Shown here: positions 1 to 11,372 of the stretch, in pieces
Layout of the letters: each line of letters begins with the position of its first letter
Numbering within the stretch: the first letter of the stretch is position 1
NCBI GenBank assembly: GCA_040437565.1
Contig: JBDOQK010000002.1
Span: 620,001 to 684,000, forward strand
Length of the DNA: 64,000 nt
Direction: 5' to 3'
Source: Albugo candida
Taxonomy: Eukaryota; Oomycota; Peronosporomycetes; Albuginales
Program-made: the position numbers and the translations under genes
The notes under the pieces: model-generated
The model's database searches: none
The model's input: the letters and a program-made list of their open reading frames with translations, nothing else
What the model was told of the DNA's origin: nothing

Positions 1-1
1 T

Positions 2-472
2 TGCGCCATATTGGCTGCTGAGAATAGTGTGATCGAGTTTTTGAAATACATGCTACTTCGGGAGAGGTATTTGGTCTGCCGGATGCAAGCAGCCTGGAAA
101 GGCTTTGTTCAACGACGAATGTACCTAAAGCTACACCGAGAGAGAGGTTGGCTGAGATCTTTGCAATTTTCCTATGCAATTAAAATACAGCGAGCATACA
201 GGAGCTACGTTGCTAGAGCGCATATCAAAATCATGCGACAAAATAAGCTTCTCGAGAGACACAAGCAGACATATTTATGGGAGAGAAAACAGAGGTTATC
301 AGCGGAAAAGCTGAGGCAAAGTCACGCACAAATACAGAGCATGTACCAGTTACAATACAGGTATGATCGAACAATGAGACAAGTAGGCGCTCCCGGTTTT
401 AGCATGAAGGCCGACACCAGTAAAACATTACGAAAGCCACGATCAAGCGCCAAAATATTCTGTATCACATAG
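2..472 (+). CDS. IQ-motif protein, C-terminal part (gene enters from the left edge)
   Basis: The frame is already open at the left edge and ends with TAG at 472, so this is the 3' end of a larger gene. About 156 residues are visible. At least two calmodulin-binding IQ-like motifs can be seen, around CRMQAAWKGFVQRRMYLKL and AIKIQRAYRSYVARAHIKI, followed by a basic, glutamine-rich helical stretch and a short unstructured tail. IQ motifs bind calmodulin or myosin-type light chains. Many long IQ-repeat proteins of flagellated protists are cytoskeletal or axonemal, but the visible part does not say which one this is. No ATG precedes the domain inside the window, and the first TTG at 11 is probably not a start. 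Confidence 0.7.
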   Translation, partial: CAILAAENSVIEFLKYMLLRERYLVCRMQAAWKGFVQRRMYLKLHRERGWLRSLQFSYAIKIQRAYRSYVARAHIKIMRQNKLLERHKQTYLWERKQRLSAEKLRQSHAQIQSMYQLQYRYDRTMRQVGAPGFSMKADTSKTLRKPRSSAKIFCIT

Positions 473-639
473 TACCAAGTTTGAAACTACATACGAGAAC
501 TTGTAGTATCAATGTGGTAGGATCGATATCGACACATTGTCTTGTCAGCGATTATGCTTGTTAGTCTTGCTATGGCAAAGCCGTCTAGCACCGTAAATTT
601 CTGCACATTGAGATTAAAGCTTTCCAAGCAAAAAATTTG

Positions 640-1500
640 AGACGAACTTCGACAGTTTGAGACCAATTGAACAATGATTTAATGAAGCATGTTGAAATTG
701 AAGCTCAAATAAGAAGGAAAAAGAAAAGCAGTGTCCGCTTTCGTACAGAAATAGCAGGATTGGTGCAGAAAGAATTCGGCAAATAAATATTCAGCGATGG
801 TTCAATATGCGCTACAGGCCATGATATTCTCGCCAGAGAGTGCCACAATTAAGTATCTGTCTTTTTGCCTTCACTAAGATTGGCCGTTCATGCAGCAAAA
901 CAAGCCGTTGAAGCTTTGCATATACGCTATAGGTATTCCCACGACACAGAGTAGTAAATCACGTGAATAAGTAACTCGGCCTGCTAAGTAGCATGTTCTA
1001 AATGGCTGCTAGCAAAGGATATTGATTGCGTAGGAATATTGACCGGATAGTCTGAACATTGAAGTTCCTTGCTCGCAAATAAATCAAGATTTATCTGCTG
1101 CAGAAAGCAGCACGCAATTATCGAGGTCCGTACACAAAAAAGGTGGTTATTGGGTAGAAAAATGAACCTGCATAGCTGTATAGTCCAGTTCAGCAGAATG
1201 CGCTTACTAAGATCCCAAAGAAATCAAAAGAACTTTGTCGAATATTCAGTTGAGCAAAATAATGAGCGACAAGGATGCGACGCTCGTTGAGGAAATCATT
1301 CTTACGAGAACTGGGGCTCTATCCAAACAAGTTGACGAAGCATTCCAATATAAGAAATAAGCATACGCTAGAGGTCGGATGAAGCCACATCATTTGAAGA
1401 GCGAATTATAGACCTCGCGATGGTAAAAAAAATTAGGCGCGGGCACGAAAAGATGTGTTTTCACGGCAGTTCGATTAATCAGTCCTGTCATTGCATACAA
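640..1500 (+). pseudogene. Degraded coding-like patch, possibly an IQ-motif gene relic
   Basis: No long frame survives here, but short coding-like pieces in different frames follow each other. Near 760-830 a piece reads RIRQINIQRWFNMRYRP, which is IQ-like. Near 1080-1120 a piece reads KIYLLQKAARNYRGP. An ATG-led frame at about 1262-1360 reads MSDKDATLVEEIILTRTGAL and then stops. The IQ-like pieces resemble the neighbouring gene that ends at 472, so this may be a decayed paralogue or tandem copy. It could instead be unrecognised small exons. From about 1500 to 2400 I see nothing convincing. Confidence 0.3.
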
Positions 1501-2507
1501 CTCGCCACAAAATTTCGACAATGAATTGTATGAGCTTTCTACTTACATTCAAAAATGATCAAAAGACGGAACTGGTCGCATATAAAGAAGTACTCGAATT
1601 ACTACCGTAGCACATAATAATTCATATGAATGGGATTAGTGCCAGATTATGCCAACGGATGCTAAGAAGTAACTACGAGATATTTTAATTCACTGGCATT
1701 TTCTGGTATCCTTTGTTTCAACGAGAGCACCAATTGATCGCTTCTTACTGCATGTGTAGCAAGAGAGTATTGATGGGATGATGATATTCGGATCCTGGCT
1801 CTTCTTTGCAACTGTACTTTCAACTTCAGCGTGCTTCTTCCACAGGAGCATAATCATCTCTCTCAGTGTCCAAGGTGAGGGTTTCTATCCAAACATAGCT
1901 AATCACATGTATGTGAAATACATTTACAAATCTGTCGCAGTGCTCGTACTTGTGACACAACTCAAAAGGCTTATCATTTCTTGCACAAGAAAAACAATCG
2001 CTTACCCTGAATACGTTGTTCGAAGGAATCATTATTGCAGCGCTCCAAATTTGCTAATATCATCTTCCTTGAAAATTTGGATTTCCAACGTAATACACGT
2101 TTACCTATTCCGTGCAGGGACTTTTTTGTGAATAAGGACTGCACTGGCAGGTTGTTAGAGAATCAGAGCGTGTAGGCTAATCTCCATACATCAAGAATCC
2201 CGCGAAAGACATTTCTGCGATAGCGATTCCGATAAAGGTCGACGAACAAGCTTGCATTCTGAAGCGTGATCCCTCTCCATAGTAAGATCTGATGATATGC
2301 GAAGCTACTTAGTCATATCAGTATCGGCATAGATTTCCGCATCGATTCATATTCTATTGTTCTTTAGTACATTTGGAGTACAGTTTGTATTCGAAGGCAT
2401 TCCACAACGTGCGAGATGAGAGATCAAATACAATTGAGCACAAAAGCTGTCACATCATACAATTTATCGTCAATCAATTCGATTTTGATTTTTTCCCATC
2501 ATTACAG

Positions 2508-4762
2508 TCATTTTGTCGAATCAAATTGGTCGTTTACGGCGCATCGGCGGCCGCAGCTACGAGTCGATGATTTGGAGAGAGGACTGCGATCCGTACGAAG
2601 AACAACGAAAAAAACGGCAATATGCCAAAGATTTGACGATGCAGATTCAGTATCAGAAGCAGCAGAAAGAACAAGAAGAACGCGAATGGGAAGAATTACA
2701 GAGGAAGTTTCAACCGGATGATCAATCTCCAGCGAAGTGGATATTACAAGGTGGCAAAGTTTATCGAGATCTAAATGGACCCAAGCCAGCAAGTCATCGT
2801 GTTGCATCAACTGCCCCGAATGTTAAGCATTGTTTTGAACCAAGTCCCATCCTAGAGACGCATGAGCAATTCAAACCGACCGACACATTCGATAATGCGG
2901 GTGCTCAAGATGCCTTAATTTTCGAGAGAAAAAGTCCAGGGAGAGCTCTCGATACATCAAACCCCTTGGCTCAACATCCAAACTTTTGTCGATTTCGAAT
3001 CACAGATTACGATCAGCAAACCGATCGAATGCGTGAAAAGGTACAGCAAATGGAGTGGGAGCAAACTTTGGACGCGCAGTTGCGTGAAAAGGAATCAATG
3101 AAGATACGAAGTGTACAAGAGGACAGATGCAAAGAACAAGAGGGTCAAAACGGCTTTTCTGCGTGGAAAAGCCCGTATCTGATTGCTGAGAAGGAAACGG
3201 AATCTCTTGACAGCTCAAATCGTCCGAAGCACTCACAAAGAGACCCAATAACGTGGAAAAGTCACCTTGACAGTACCAATTCGCTTGCAGAAGATTACCA
3301 GTCACCAGGGAAGACTTACGATGATGTTTCTAACGCTAAGAAGCTACAAAGAAGCGGCATTAACATGCCACCACCACCTCCTTCGTCCTCAACATACCGG
3401 CGGCCTATTTTACACAGTCAAAGCCCTGCAACATTGCACGATAAGACTAGCCCACTTGTGACACAGAGGTTGCAAGCAAACGATAAGGTGCTAGAAGAGT
3501 CTCGTCAGTTGCTGGCTGATATACGCAATGAGAGAACTCAGCTACGTAAAGAAAAGGAAGAGTTGCGATGGGAAAGAGATCAAATCTGTGAAGAGCGTTT
3601 GATGCTTCAACTGGAAAATGAACGGGTACTAAACTTGCTCGACAAACATGCTGACAGGAAGCTGAACGACTCCATACACGAATTTGTTCCGATAAAACAA
3701 TGTGTAAAAACGAACGAGGCTATGCGAAAAGAAGATTCTGATGATTTGCCTGATTCTGCGAAGCAAAAGCGTCAGTACCCATGCTGGTCTCCCGCTGTTG
3801 CTAAGATCAACGTGTATCCTTCAAATCCACTAAAAGAATCTACTAACTCAAGAAAATTCTCACTAAAAAAATCTAATGGTACATTCAAAATTATTGATAG
3901 TGATGCGACAGAAGTTCGAGTCGACAGAATGGATTCAAGCCACTTGAGAACAAAAGATCCTTGCCAGCGATCTTACACACCAATGACAATGGAAGAATTT
4001 AATAATCAAGCACAACTTTCCTTGATCAAAGACTCAGAGTCCATGCGTCTTCAGAGACCTCGGCAATTCAGACTGGCACTCCAATCTCCTACTTATCGTG
4101 CCCCATCAACACAGGTCTCCTTTTCCTGCGGAGATCAGCATTGTGAGAACAACATGACGGAGAAACCACTCACAAGCGAAAGCAAACTTGTTCCAATTGC
4201 AGATAAGTCGAATAGGGAACGTGTTGACGTTACCGAAACGCTACTCGAAGAGAGCGTTTTGGACGGATCGAGTAGACAGAGACCGCCCGAATTACTTCAG
4301 GCCAGCGGTACTACTGACCACATAAAAAGTAGACTCAATCCCGATTTTCTGCAATCTGGTGAAAGAACTGCACACACTTCAATACGCTACAACGAAAATC
4401 ACCCCAGAAATCATTTATCCGAATCAGAAACTCGTGCTATCAAAAGTAAGGGCTTTTATAATCTGAATGTGGATCAAAGCGTTCCAGAAGAAGTATTTCG
4501 AAGGCGTAGCTCCGTTGGATTCCGATCACCTTTTCCGTCCAAATCGTCTACGAAACATAAATCTAAAGAGAAAGCAAAACATCATAAAGAAGAAGCAAAC
4601 AAAAAATCAAGTGTTAATCCAAGTCCCATAGAGTCTTTAAAGTCAAACATAGCGAAAAGAGAGGCTAAAATTCCCGAAAGCAGCGCGATTGATCAAGATG
4701 CAAGCATCAATAGCAAGGAATTGGGCTTTTTCCAAGTCAAAGTATTCGATAATGAATCATAA
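2508..4762 (+). CDS. Coiled-coil protein with low-complexity tail, function unknown
   Basis: The frame is open from a likely splice acceptor (cattacag, AG ending at 2507) to the TAA at 4760-4762. The first in-frame ATG is at 2567, so either the protein starts there or a short upstream exon is missing from this call. It holds about 750 residues. The N-terminus has a charged helix (DPYEEQRKKRQYAKDL followed by glutamine- and glutamate-rich repeats). A second heptad-like coiled coil lies around residues 320-380 (ILADIRNERTQLRKEKEELR region). There is a short proline run (MPPPPPSS), and a lysine- and serine-rich C-terminus. The N-terminal helix resembles those of centrosome/spindle-pole proteins such as CSPP1, but coiled coils are poor evidence of orthology, so no function is assigned. 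Confidence 0.65.
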
Positions 4763-4850
4763 CATTCAGCAATTTTTCCTACGCTGATTGGAGAATATAG
4801 TGCAAATACTCTGTACGTGACTTCTTGATTGGCTGACAGCGTCAATTATC

Positions 4851-5534
4851 ATGGACACGCTCAAATTTCCACTTGCATCAAATCATGCACGCGCTGTAAA
4901 AGTTTACGAGTGTCCAAAACCGACATGGAAACGTCCATCGCTCGATGCGAAGTCTACAAAGTCTACTTCATCACACATGGTACCATATACCGCGTTTACT
5001 GAGATGAACTATTTAATAATTCAGTGATCTCTTTTTTAAGGCTGGTGATCAAAGTAAAATAGGAGTCCGTGGAATGTTCAAGAAAGCAACAAATAGTGAG
5101 TATGAGCAAGACTTCAAGCATGTTCTGGATTCCGTATGTGGTTTCGCGTATGACAATACACGAGGGAAAGAGAAAAAGCACCTCAAAACCAAACGCGTTG
5201 AAGCTTTAGGCGGGAAAAGAACAAAAAATGAGACGCAGCCTTACCACATTATGATGGCGATACAGAAAGCCGCAGAAAAACGTGAAAAAAGACGTCAAGA
5301 AGAGGTACGCTCGATGCTCCAATGTTCTTTCTCGCCTGTTACTTACAGCGCGCTACTTATGTCTAGCAAAAACGATCGGATCTTGTATCCAAAAGGGTAA
5401 AGATCTCTGGTGCTTCTAGGCTGAAAAATCAACGCTCGAATAAGAAAGGAAAGGGTAGATCTATTGATTATGGTATTCAAGCTACGAAAGGAGAATTTAA
5501 AAATGGAATACTCAACGTTCAAAAGCTTCGCTAA
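4851..5534 (+). CDS. DUF4602 (C1orf131-like) small basic protein
   Basis: Three exons join in frame: 4851-4979, 5041-5304 and 5367-5534, with introns of 61 and 62 bases (GT-AG), giving 186 residues. The core carries a pattern typical of DUF4602: a GKEKK...ALGGKR segment followed by a charged helix (AAEKREKRRQEE). Human C1orf131, the best-known member, is a component of the small-subunit processome, so a nucleolar role in 18S rRNA maturation is plausible by family. The protein is strongly basic and has no membrane segment. If the second intron is not spliced, the frame stops at 5400 instead; the spliced version is preferred because intron size matches the rest of the window and the third exon stays open. 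The gene ends 23 bases from the stop of the opposite-strand CCDC146. Confidence 0.6.
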
Positions 5535-5557
5535 TTTGAAGATTTGTTATTTCATCT

Positions 5558-8185
5558 TCAAGATATATATTCTGGATTGGAAGCGTCAAATTCCTTTTCG
5601 TCCACCTCAAATAGCTGTGTAGTGGGTTCATCGGGCAGTCTTATTGTTTGCCCGCTAAACTGAGCATCTGCTAATTTTCGATGCATCCAGTCTTGCAATA
5701 TTTTTTGCTTTTGCTTCCGATAATTTTCACTTTCTTCTTTATACTCCTTCACTTGCATCTTATACAACCCCAATTCCTCTTCCATCTGTTTCATATGACT
5801 TCGTTTTGCTTTCAGTGTTTCTTTGTATGCGGCCAACTGATCCAAAACCTGCGTTCCGACTTGTCGAGATAAAATCATCTTCAATTCGACATATAGTTTT
5901 TCCTTCTCCAAAATCACCAAATCTTTTGTCGCTATCTCATCGAACTTCTGTACCAGCTGACGTTGTACTATGTGCATGTTTTTTATCATCGCAAAGCGCA
6001 CTGGGTCAGACTCTTCCAGCCGGCGCCATCTATGAACATTAAGAGGGTGACTGAGCTCACTTGCAAGAGCTTTTATTTTTAGTTTTTCTTCGGCCAGATC
6101 TTTCTCAAGTCGTTGTGCTTCCTTATTCAGATCCGACTTCACTTTGACGTTCTCCTGGTCAGCATTTTGCGCAAGCTGCATTTCGTGGATTTGACTTTGC
6201 ACTATTTCTATCTCTTTGCTTCGCTCTTGTAACTCTTTTGCTCCTTGGGAAAGCGTGGCACTTTGTATCTTGATTTTCTCATGAAGAACACGCAATTCAT
6301 TCTGACATTGAAGCACTTGCTGTCGTACTTTATCACGCTCTTGTATAAGTTGACGAAATTCGTTCTTCTGACGTTGTTTTTCAAGATCCGCTGTACAAAT
6401 AATCTTGGACAATTTAGTCATCTCGACTTCCTGATTTTCCATAATCTGCTCCGATGAAGTTATCTGTTTCTTGAGTCGAGTGAGTTCATTGCGTAATAAT
6501 TCTTTGCCTTTATCAACTTTATGATGATCAAAGTGCTCTTTGACAAGAGCATGATCTTTGCAAGAGATTTCTTCCTTCAGTCGCTCAATTTGATCATTTA
6601 ATATCTTGAATTGTCGTTTGAGATCGCTGATGGTCTCTTGCGCCTCTATAAGCTGCTTGGAATACACGTTCCGGTCTGCACGTAAAGTCTCGTACAAATT
6701 CTGCTGTTTCTTCAGTCGTCTATCACTTTCACTTATTTTCTGCTGAAGTGCAGCTACCTGCGTGTCCTGCACTTTTGCCTCCTTTAGTAGAGATTGGTGT
6801 TTTTCGGACGCTTGTTTTGCATCTAATTCATATTTTTCACGTTTATCGATGAATGATTGAATCTTTTTCCTTTGTTGCTTGACCAAATCTTTGAATCCTT
6901 GTACTTCGTTCTGCAAGTTTTTTTGTGTATTTTCTTTGACTTTGACTAAATCGTACACAAGTTGAGATTGATCATGAGCCCGAGTTAGTACTCTATTGAG
7001 AGATTCTTGCTCTCGCTGAATGTGCTGAGCTTTTTTCTCCAAAGCGCTCCGCTTTTTTTTTTCATTTTCCACATTTATGTTCAAAACAGTCGCAAGATCC
7101 GCTTGACTCGACTCCTGCTCAGTTTGACATTCTACGTATTTCCTAGCGACCTCATGCAGCTGCTCTCTGGCTATCTGAATAAGTTTCTCAACCTTTATAG
7201 AATCTTTCCGGACCAATTCGGTTTTCTCTCGTTCATGTACAATATCATGCTCTATTTGCTCATTTTCATGCTGCAACTGAATGTTCTTTTGCCACTGTGC
7301 TTGTGTGGCTTCAGTGTAAATGTGAGTTGATCGGTAAATATTGTCAATTTGTTTCAGGTATTTGTCCACTTGAGCTTTGCTGTCTCGCGCGTGCGAGTCG
7401 TCTTTCCTTAATTGGTCCTCAAGATCATTGAGTTGAACTTGTTTTGTACGCATATCTTCGGACAAAATACCAAAATACAATTTTAGTTTGCGTAGCTCTC
7501 TTTCAAGCCGGGCTTTCCGACGAGTCCCACTTTCGGTATCCCGTTTCTTCTCTTCAATCAAATCCTGTTTGCGATCTCGTTGCTCTGTCAAATGTTCATT
7601 TTTTGCTGCAGCTTCCTCTAAAAGTATCGTCAGATTCGCTATGTCTTTTTTCAAATCCTCCAGCCGAATTCTCTTGGTTTCTATTTCCTGAACAATTTCG
7701 GACTTCACCGTTCTAAGCTTCAGTATGCGTGACATTAAGTCAGATCTAAAGCTAGTGCCATCATCAGATGCGGGGTTGTGCGCGGTTCCTTGCTGGTTCA
7801 ACACAAGCAATTCATTTTGTACGATGCCTAGTTCAAGCTTCTCATCGTTAAGAGTCTTTTCTTTTTCTCGTTCTGCACGTGTGGAGGCTTCGAGTTGTGA
7901 GAAAATCACATCCAGCTCCGCTCGACATTTCTCTTTTTGAGCCGAAGCTTCGTTTTCTTCTTCCTGCTCTCGAGTTCTGAAGTCATGTATCACACCAATT
8001 TCCTCTTTAATCTCAGCGTTACGCCTATGCAATACCTGTTCGCTGTCCTGAGACCTTTTATAGATTATCAAAAGTTTTTCAAGCTCATTCCGAAACGATA
8101 CAATAGTATCAGGGATACGTGAGATGACTTCTTGAACATCATCAATCAACTCATTCTTTTCCTGCACTAACTCGTCCGATCGCAT
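5558..8185 (-). CDS. CCDC146: CCDC146/MBO2-like flagellar coiled-coil protein
   Basis: A single uninterrupted frame of 875 residues is coiled coil over nearly its whole length. The C-terminal quarter is diagnostic of the family: a PLNVHRWRRLEESDP block, then EKEKLYVELKMILSRQ and the YKMQVKEYKEE region, matching in order the conserved end of vertebrate CCDC146 (about 955 residues). The Chlamydomonas relative MBO2 is needed for normal flagellar waveform, and vertebrate CCDC146 is a centriole/axoneme microtubule-associated protein required for sperm flagella. In this organism it implies flagellated zoospores. The ATG at 8185 is followed by an acidic, charged N-terminus. The start codon is only 47 bases from that of the divergent DDX11 gene, so the two genes probably share a promoter. 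Confidence 0.85.
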   Translation of the reverse strand: MRSDELVQEKNELIDDVQEVISRIPDTIVSFRNELEKLLIIYKRSQDSEQVLHRRNAEIKEEIGVIHDFRTREQEEENEASAQKEKCRAELDVIFSQLEASTRAEREKEKTLNDEKLELGIVQNELLVLNQQGTAHNPASDDGTSFRSDLMSRILKLRTVKSEIVQEIETKRIRLEDLKKDIANLTILLEEAAAKNEHLTEQRDRKQDLIEEKKRDTESGTRRKARLERELRKLKLYFGILSEDMRTKQVQLNDLEDQLRKDDSHARDSKAQVDKYLKQIDNIYRSTHIYTEATQAQWQKNIQLQHENEQIEHDIVHEREKTELVRKDSIKVEKLIQIAREQLHEVARKYVECQTEQESSQADLATVLNINVENEKKKRSALEKKAQHIQREQESLNRVLTRAHDQSQLVYDLVKVKENTQKNLQNEVQGFKDLVKQQRKKIQSFIDKREKYELDAKQASEKHQSLLKEAKVQDTQVAALQQKISESDRRLKKQQNLYETLRADRNVYSKQLIEAQETISDLKRQFKILNDQIERLKEEISCKDHALVKEHFDHHKVDKGKELLRNELTRLKKQITSSEQIMENQEVEMTKLSKIICTADLEKQRQKNEFRQLIQERDKVRQQVLQCQNELRVLHEKIKIQSATLSQGAKELQERSKEIEIVQSQIHEMQLAQNADQENVKVKSDLNKEAQRLEKDLAEEKLKIKALASELSHPLNVHRWRRLEESDPVRFAMIKNMHIVQRQLVQKFDEIATKDLVILEKEKLYVELKMILSRQVGTQVLDQLAAYKETLKAKRSHMKQMEEELGLYKMQVKEYKEESENYRKQKQKILQDWMHRKLADAQFSGQTIRLPDEPTTQLFEVDEKEFDASNPEYIS

Positions 8186-8232
8186 TTATATGTAGCAGAG
8201 TAGTAGCCAACTCAATTATTTAAGCAAACCGA
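8186..8232. promoter_or_regulatory. 47-bp shared divergent promoter/5' leader
   Basis: Only 47 bases separate the start codons of CCDC146 (minus strand) and DDX11 (plus strand). Both 5' leaders and the core promoter must lie here or overlap the coding sequences. The stretch is AT-rich. I see no convincing TATA box and no RFX-type X-box, which is often found upstream of ciliary genes in animals. The DDX11 leader would be longer if its second ATG at 8301 were used. Confidence 0.5.
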
Positions 8233-11200
8233 ATGACCTTTCAAGATCCACCACTGTTCGTAACCGCTCCTTATCACCATTTATACGGTAGTGCCAGCAT
8301 CATGACTGACGCAGCCAATGACGAACAGAAAGCGGAGAACGACTTTTCTGCTTCATTGGTTTCTTTTCCATATGAACCATATAGCATACAATTGGACTTT
8401 ATGCGCAGTTTATGGCAAACCATAAAGAAAAAACATATCGGCATATATGAGAGTCCTACGGGGACGGTATGAGGCACCATTTTGCTACTTTTCTTGTCTT
8501 GCTAAACGCCTGATTATCAGGGCAAGTCGATGAGTCTGATTTGTGGTAGTCTTTCTTGGCTCTACAAAAATACAGATAGTGCTGGCTTACTCCAAGAAAA
8601 TGACTGCTGCGATGGAAAAGGAGAAACTGGTTTGTCCGGGACAGAAGAACCGGCTTGGTTGGCATCTTACGAACACAGCAATATCTCGCGCCACAATGAA
8701 GCGATTCAAAGTACGATTGAGACTGCTCTTGAACCAATACGCAACATTCGCCAGCGAAGTGAGGAAACTCTCTCGAAAAATAAGCGCAAAGTCAGTCAAT
8801 TGTCAGTTCACAAGCAGCTTGAATCCCACGGAAAGCGATTCAAAGGTGATAAGACAAGATGTGGTAGATTGAGTACGGATCTAAGCGGAAGGAAAAATGA
8901 TGATCTGGTGTCCTCATATGACAGTGATGGAAGCAAAAGGGATGATCGTTGCGAACCGTTTGGCAACGCAAGTGCGATTGGATTAGGCACAGAGAAAGGC
9001 AAAGGAGTCATGAAGGTATTTTGGATTATATTTCATGTAATTGAATTAGTCGTTTGAAGCTCCTGTGTGTACAGATTTTTTACTGTAGTCGAACACATTC
9101 GCAAATTTCTCAATTTGTTAGAGAAATGCAGAAAACAGTGTTCGGAAAGCAAGTTCGGGTAGTCACGTTGGGCTCTCGTAAACTTCTGTGCATCCATCCG
9201 CGAGTATCCAAATTAAATTCTGACATTGCTATGATGGAAGGATGTTTAGACCTTCTACGTCACGTAAAGAAGAGAACGGATCCGTCCTCGGCCTCTTCAT
9301 GTGCGTTCTACAATCCAGACGCCTTGGATGAGTACAAGAATTATGCACTGGTAAAAACAGAATTGGAGTAAACAAGCTGTGATGACCCGTAATGCTGTAG
9401 GCACATCTTCATGATATCGAAGATTTACACCAACTCGGACAAGAACTTGCAGTTTGTCCTTACTATGGAACACGTCAAAGTCTCGACCTGGCTCAAGTAG
9501 TGGCGCTGCCGTATACGATGATACTGAGTGCCCAAACACGTGAATCGCTTGGTATTGATCTGAAGGACAACATCATTATATTCGACGAAGCTCACAATAT
9601 CCTGGAAACTGTACAAGATATCCATCGTGCTGAAATCGATAGTACAAATATTGTCAAGACGCGTCGCTGTTTGTGGCGATACCTTCAAAAATACGAAAGT
9701 CGACTAAAAGGCCAAAACTCTTATTACATCAACCAGCTACTTGCAATACTAGAAAGACTTGGAAATTTCTTGCGTCATATACGGAAAGTCATAAAAGGAG
9801 AGCCGGAGACCTCGAAGAGCAACATCGTGGAAAGAGAATTGGAAAGGCAGCTTGAAGGCCACAGTGAAGTAATGCACAAAATGTTACGCATTGGAGACTT
9901 CTTGTGCGAAGCAGACCTGGATCATTTTAATTTATTCAAATTGATACGTTATCTCGATCAAAGCGACTTACCAAAAAAGCTCATTGGATTTGTCGAGAAG
10001 CTGCAGACCTCTAAGAATGGAGGACTTCCGAATGATGGCAGTACAGCTGAATCAGATGAAACGGAATTAAACAGCAGGTACATCTCACCTTTAAGAACAC
10101 TTCAATCATTCTTGCAGGCGCTGATCAACAATAGCATCGACGGAAGAATTCTCGTGAAAATCACTGATGTAGTTTTCTATACTTTCTCCCGTGAGCACAG
10201 ACTTCCTCACACGTCTCTGTATTTTATATGAGTTAGCCATTCAAGAACATTTCAAGTTTGCAGTACTTGCTATTAAATCCATCCCATCACTTTGAGGATA
10301 TAGTGAAAGAAGCCCGAGCAGTCATTTTTGCAGGTGGAACCATGCAACCGGTGATGTATACTTTTACCAAAGAAGAGGATCAAATCTCACGCAGATTCTA
10401 TCGTAGGTTCAGCATCTTTTCGACCAGTTACTGCCTTCAGTTCCCCGAGAAAAGATAGATGTATTTTGCTGCGGCCATGTAATTCCTCCGACAAACCTGA
10501 TGGGACTTAGTTTATCTACAGGTCCCACACGCCAGATTTTGGAATTTAACTATGCGAGACGAAATTCCCTCGAATTATTCGACGAGCTAGGCCGCATTCT
10601 TTTCAACTTCTCAAAAATTGTTCCCGGTGGAATTGTGGTGTTTTTTCCTTCGTATAAGTTGGAAGCAACTATCGTGAACCGATGGCGCGATACAGCACAA
10701 TATCAAAATCTTGAAAAACAAAAGAAAATTTTCCGAGAGCCGAAGCGCACGGACGAATCAGACAGAATTTTGAAGCAGTACTCTGACGTGTGTAAGAGCA
10801 AGGAAATTTTAGGCCATTCTCATTGCAACTCTGGGGCAATTTTACTCAGTGTTGTTGGCGGAAAGATGTCGGAAGGTATCAATTTCAGTGATGAATTAGC
10901 AAGGTAAGCTGTCGCACGTATCCGATCCCTCCATCCGTTTTTATAATGGTATGCCTAGATGTGTTGTAATGGTTGGGCTTCCATACCCGAACGCAGCTGA
11001 TCCCGAACTTTTGGAGAAAATGGCATATCTAGATACAAAAAGGAGCGGTGAAGGTAGGAAATATTACGAGACTCTCTGCATGAAAGCAGTGAATCAGTCT
11101 ATCGGTACGTTGACGTTGGTGCTCTTTCTGATTCATGAGTAATGCTGTCGCTATCTAGGTCGAGCCATTCGCCATATCAGTGATTATGCAAGCATCGTTC

Positions 11201-11358
11201 TTCTTGATCAGCGCTATGAGAATCATCTGATACGTTGCCAGCTGCCAGAATGGATACAGAAGAGAATGCTTCCAGCAATTCAGGTATCCCAGTCTTTTGG
11301 GAAAGCGTATTCCAACCTGGTGCAATTTTACTCCAGTCACCGCAAACGTACAAGGTAG
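8233..11358 (+). CDS. DDX11: DDX11/ChlR1-type Fe-S DNA helicase (Chl1)
   Basis: This is a superfamily 2, XPD-like 5'-3' DNA helicase that supports sister-chromatid cohesion and replication of structured DNA. Exons: 8233-8466, 8521-9015, 9075-9350, 9401 to about 10153 or 10168, 10246-10350, 10413-10903, 10959-11104 and 11159-11358. Motifs in order: Q-like PYSIQLDFM; Walker A split by intron 1 (ESPTGT/GKSMS); Ia FYCSRTHSQ; four Fe-S cysteines (LCIHP, EGCLD, SSCAFYN, VCPYYG); DEAH box [30 protein letters not shown]; motif VI NQSIGRAIRH. The CPYYG and GKMSEGINF contexts separate it from XPD, FANCJ and RTEL1. The donor of intron 4 is ambiguous (GTGAAA at 10154 or GTAGTT at 10169, both phase 0). 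The stop lies 14 bases from that of the opposite-strand INTS9-like gene. Confidence 0.9.
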
Positions 11359-11372
11359 GGACGCTAATGATA

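Noticed and set aside
1778-2131. 117-codon plus-strand frame with hydrophobic segments
   Set aside because: ATG-led but with no family resemblance, no neighbours to join and mixed composition; not supported enough to call.
5397-5419. A 23-base intron in the DUF4602 gene
   Set aside because: A normal 62-base intron at 5305-5366 joins the same downstream frame, so no ultrashort intron is needed.
6245-8122. Plus-strand open frames inside the CCDC146 gene
   Set aside because: They are antisense shadows of a highly biased coiled-coil sequence (TTC/CTT-rich) without domain content.
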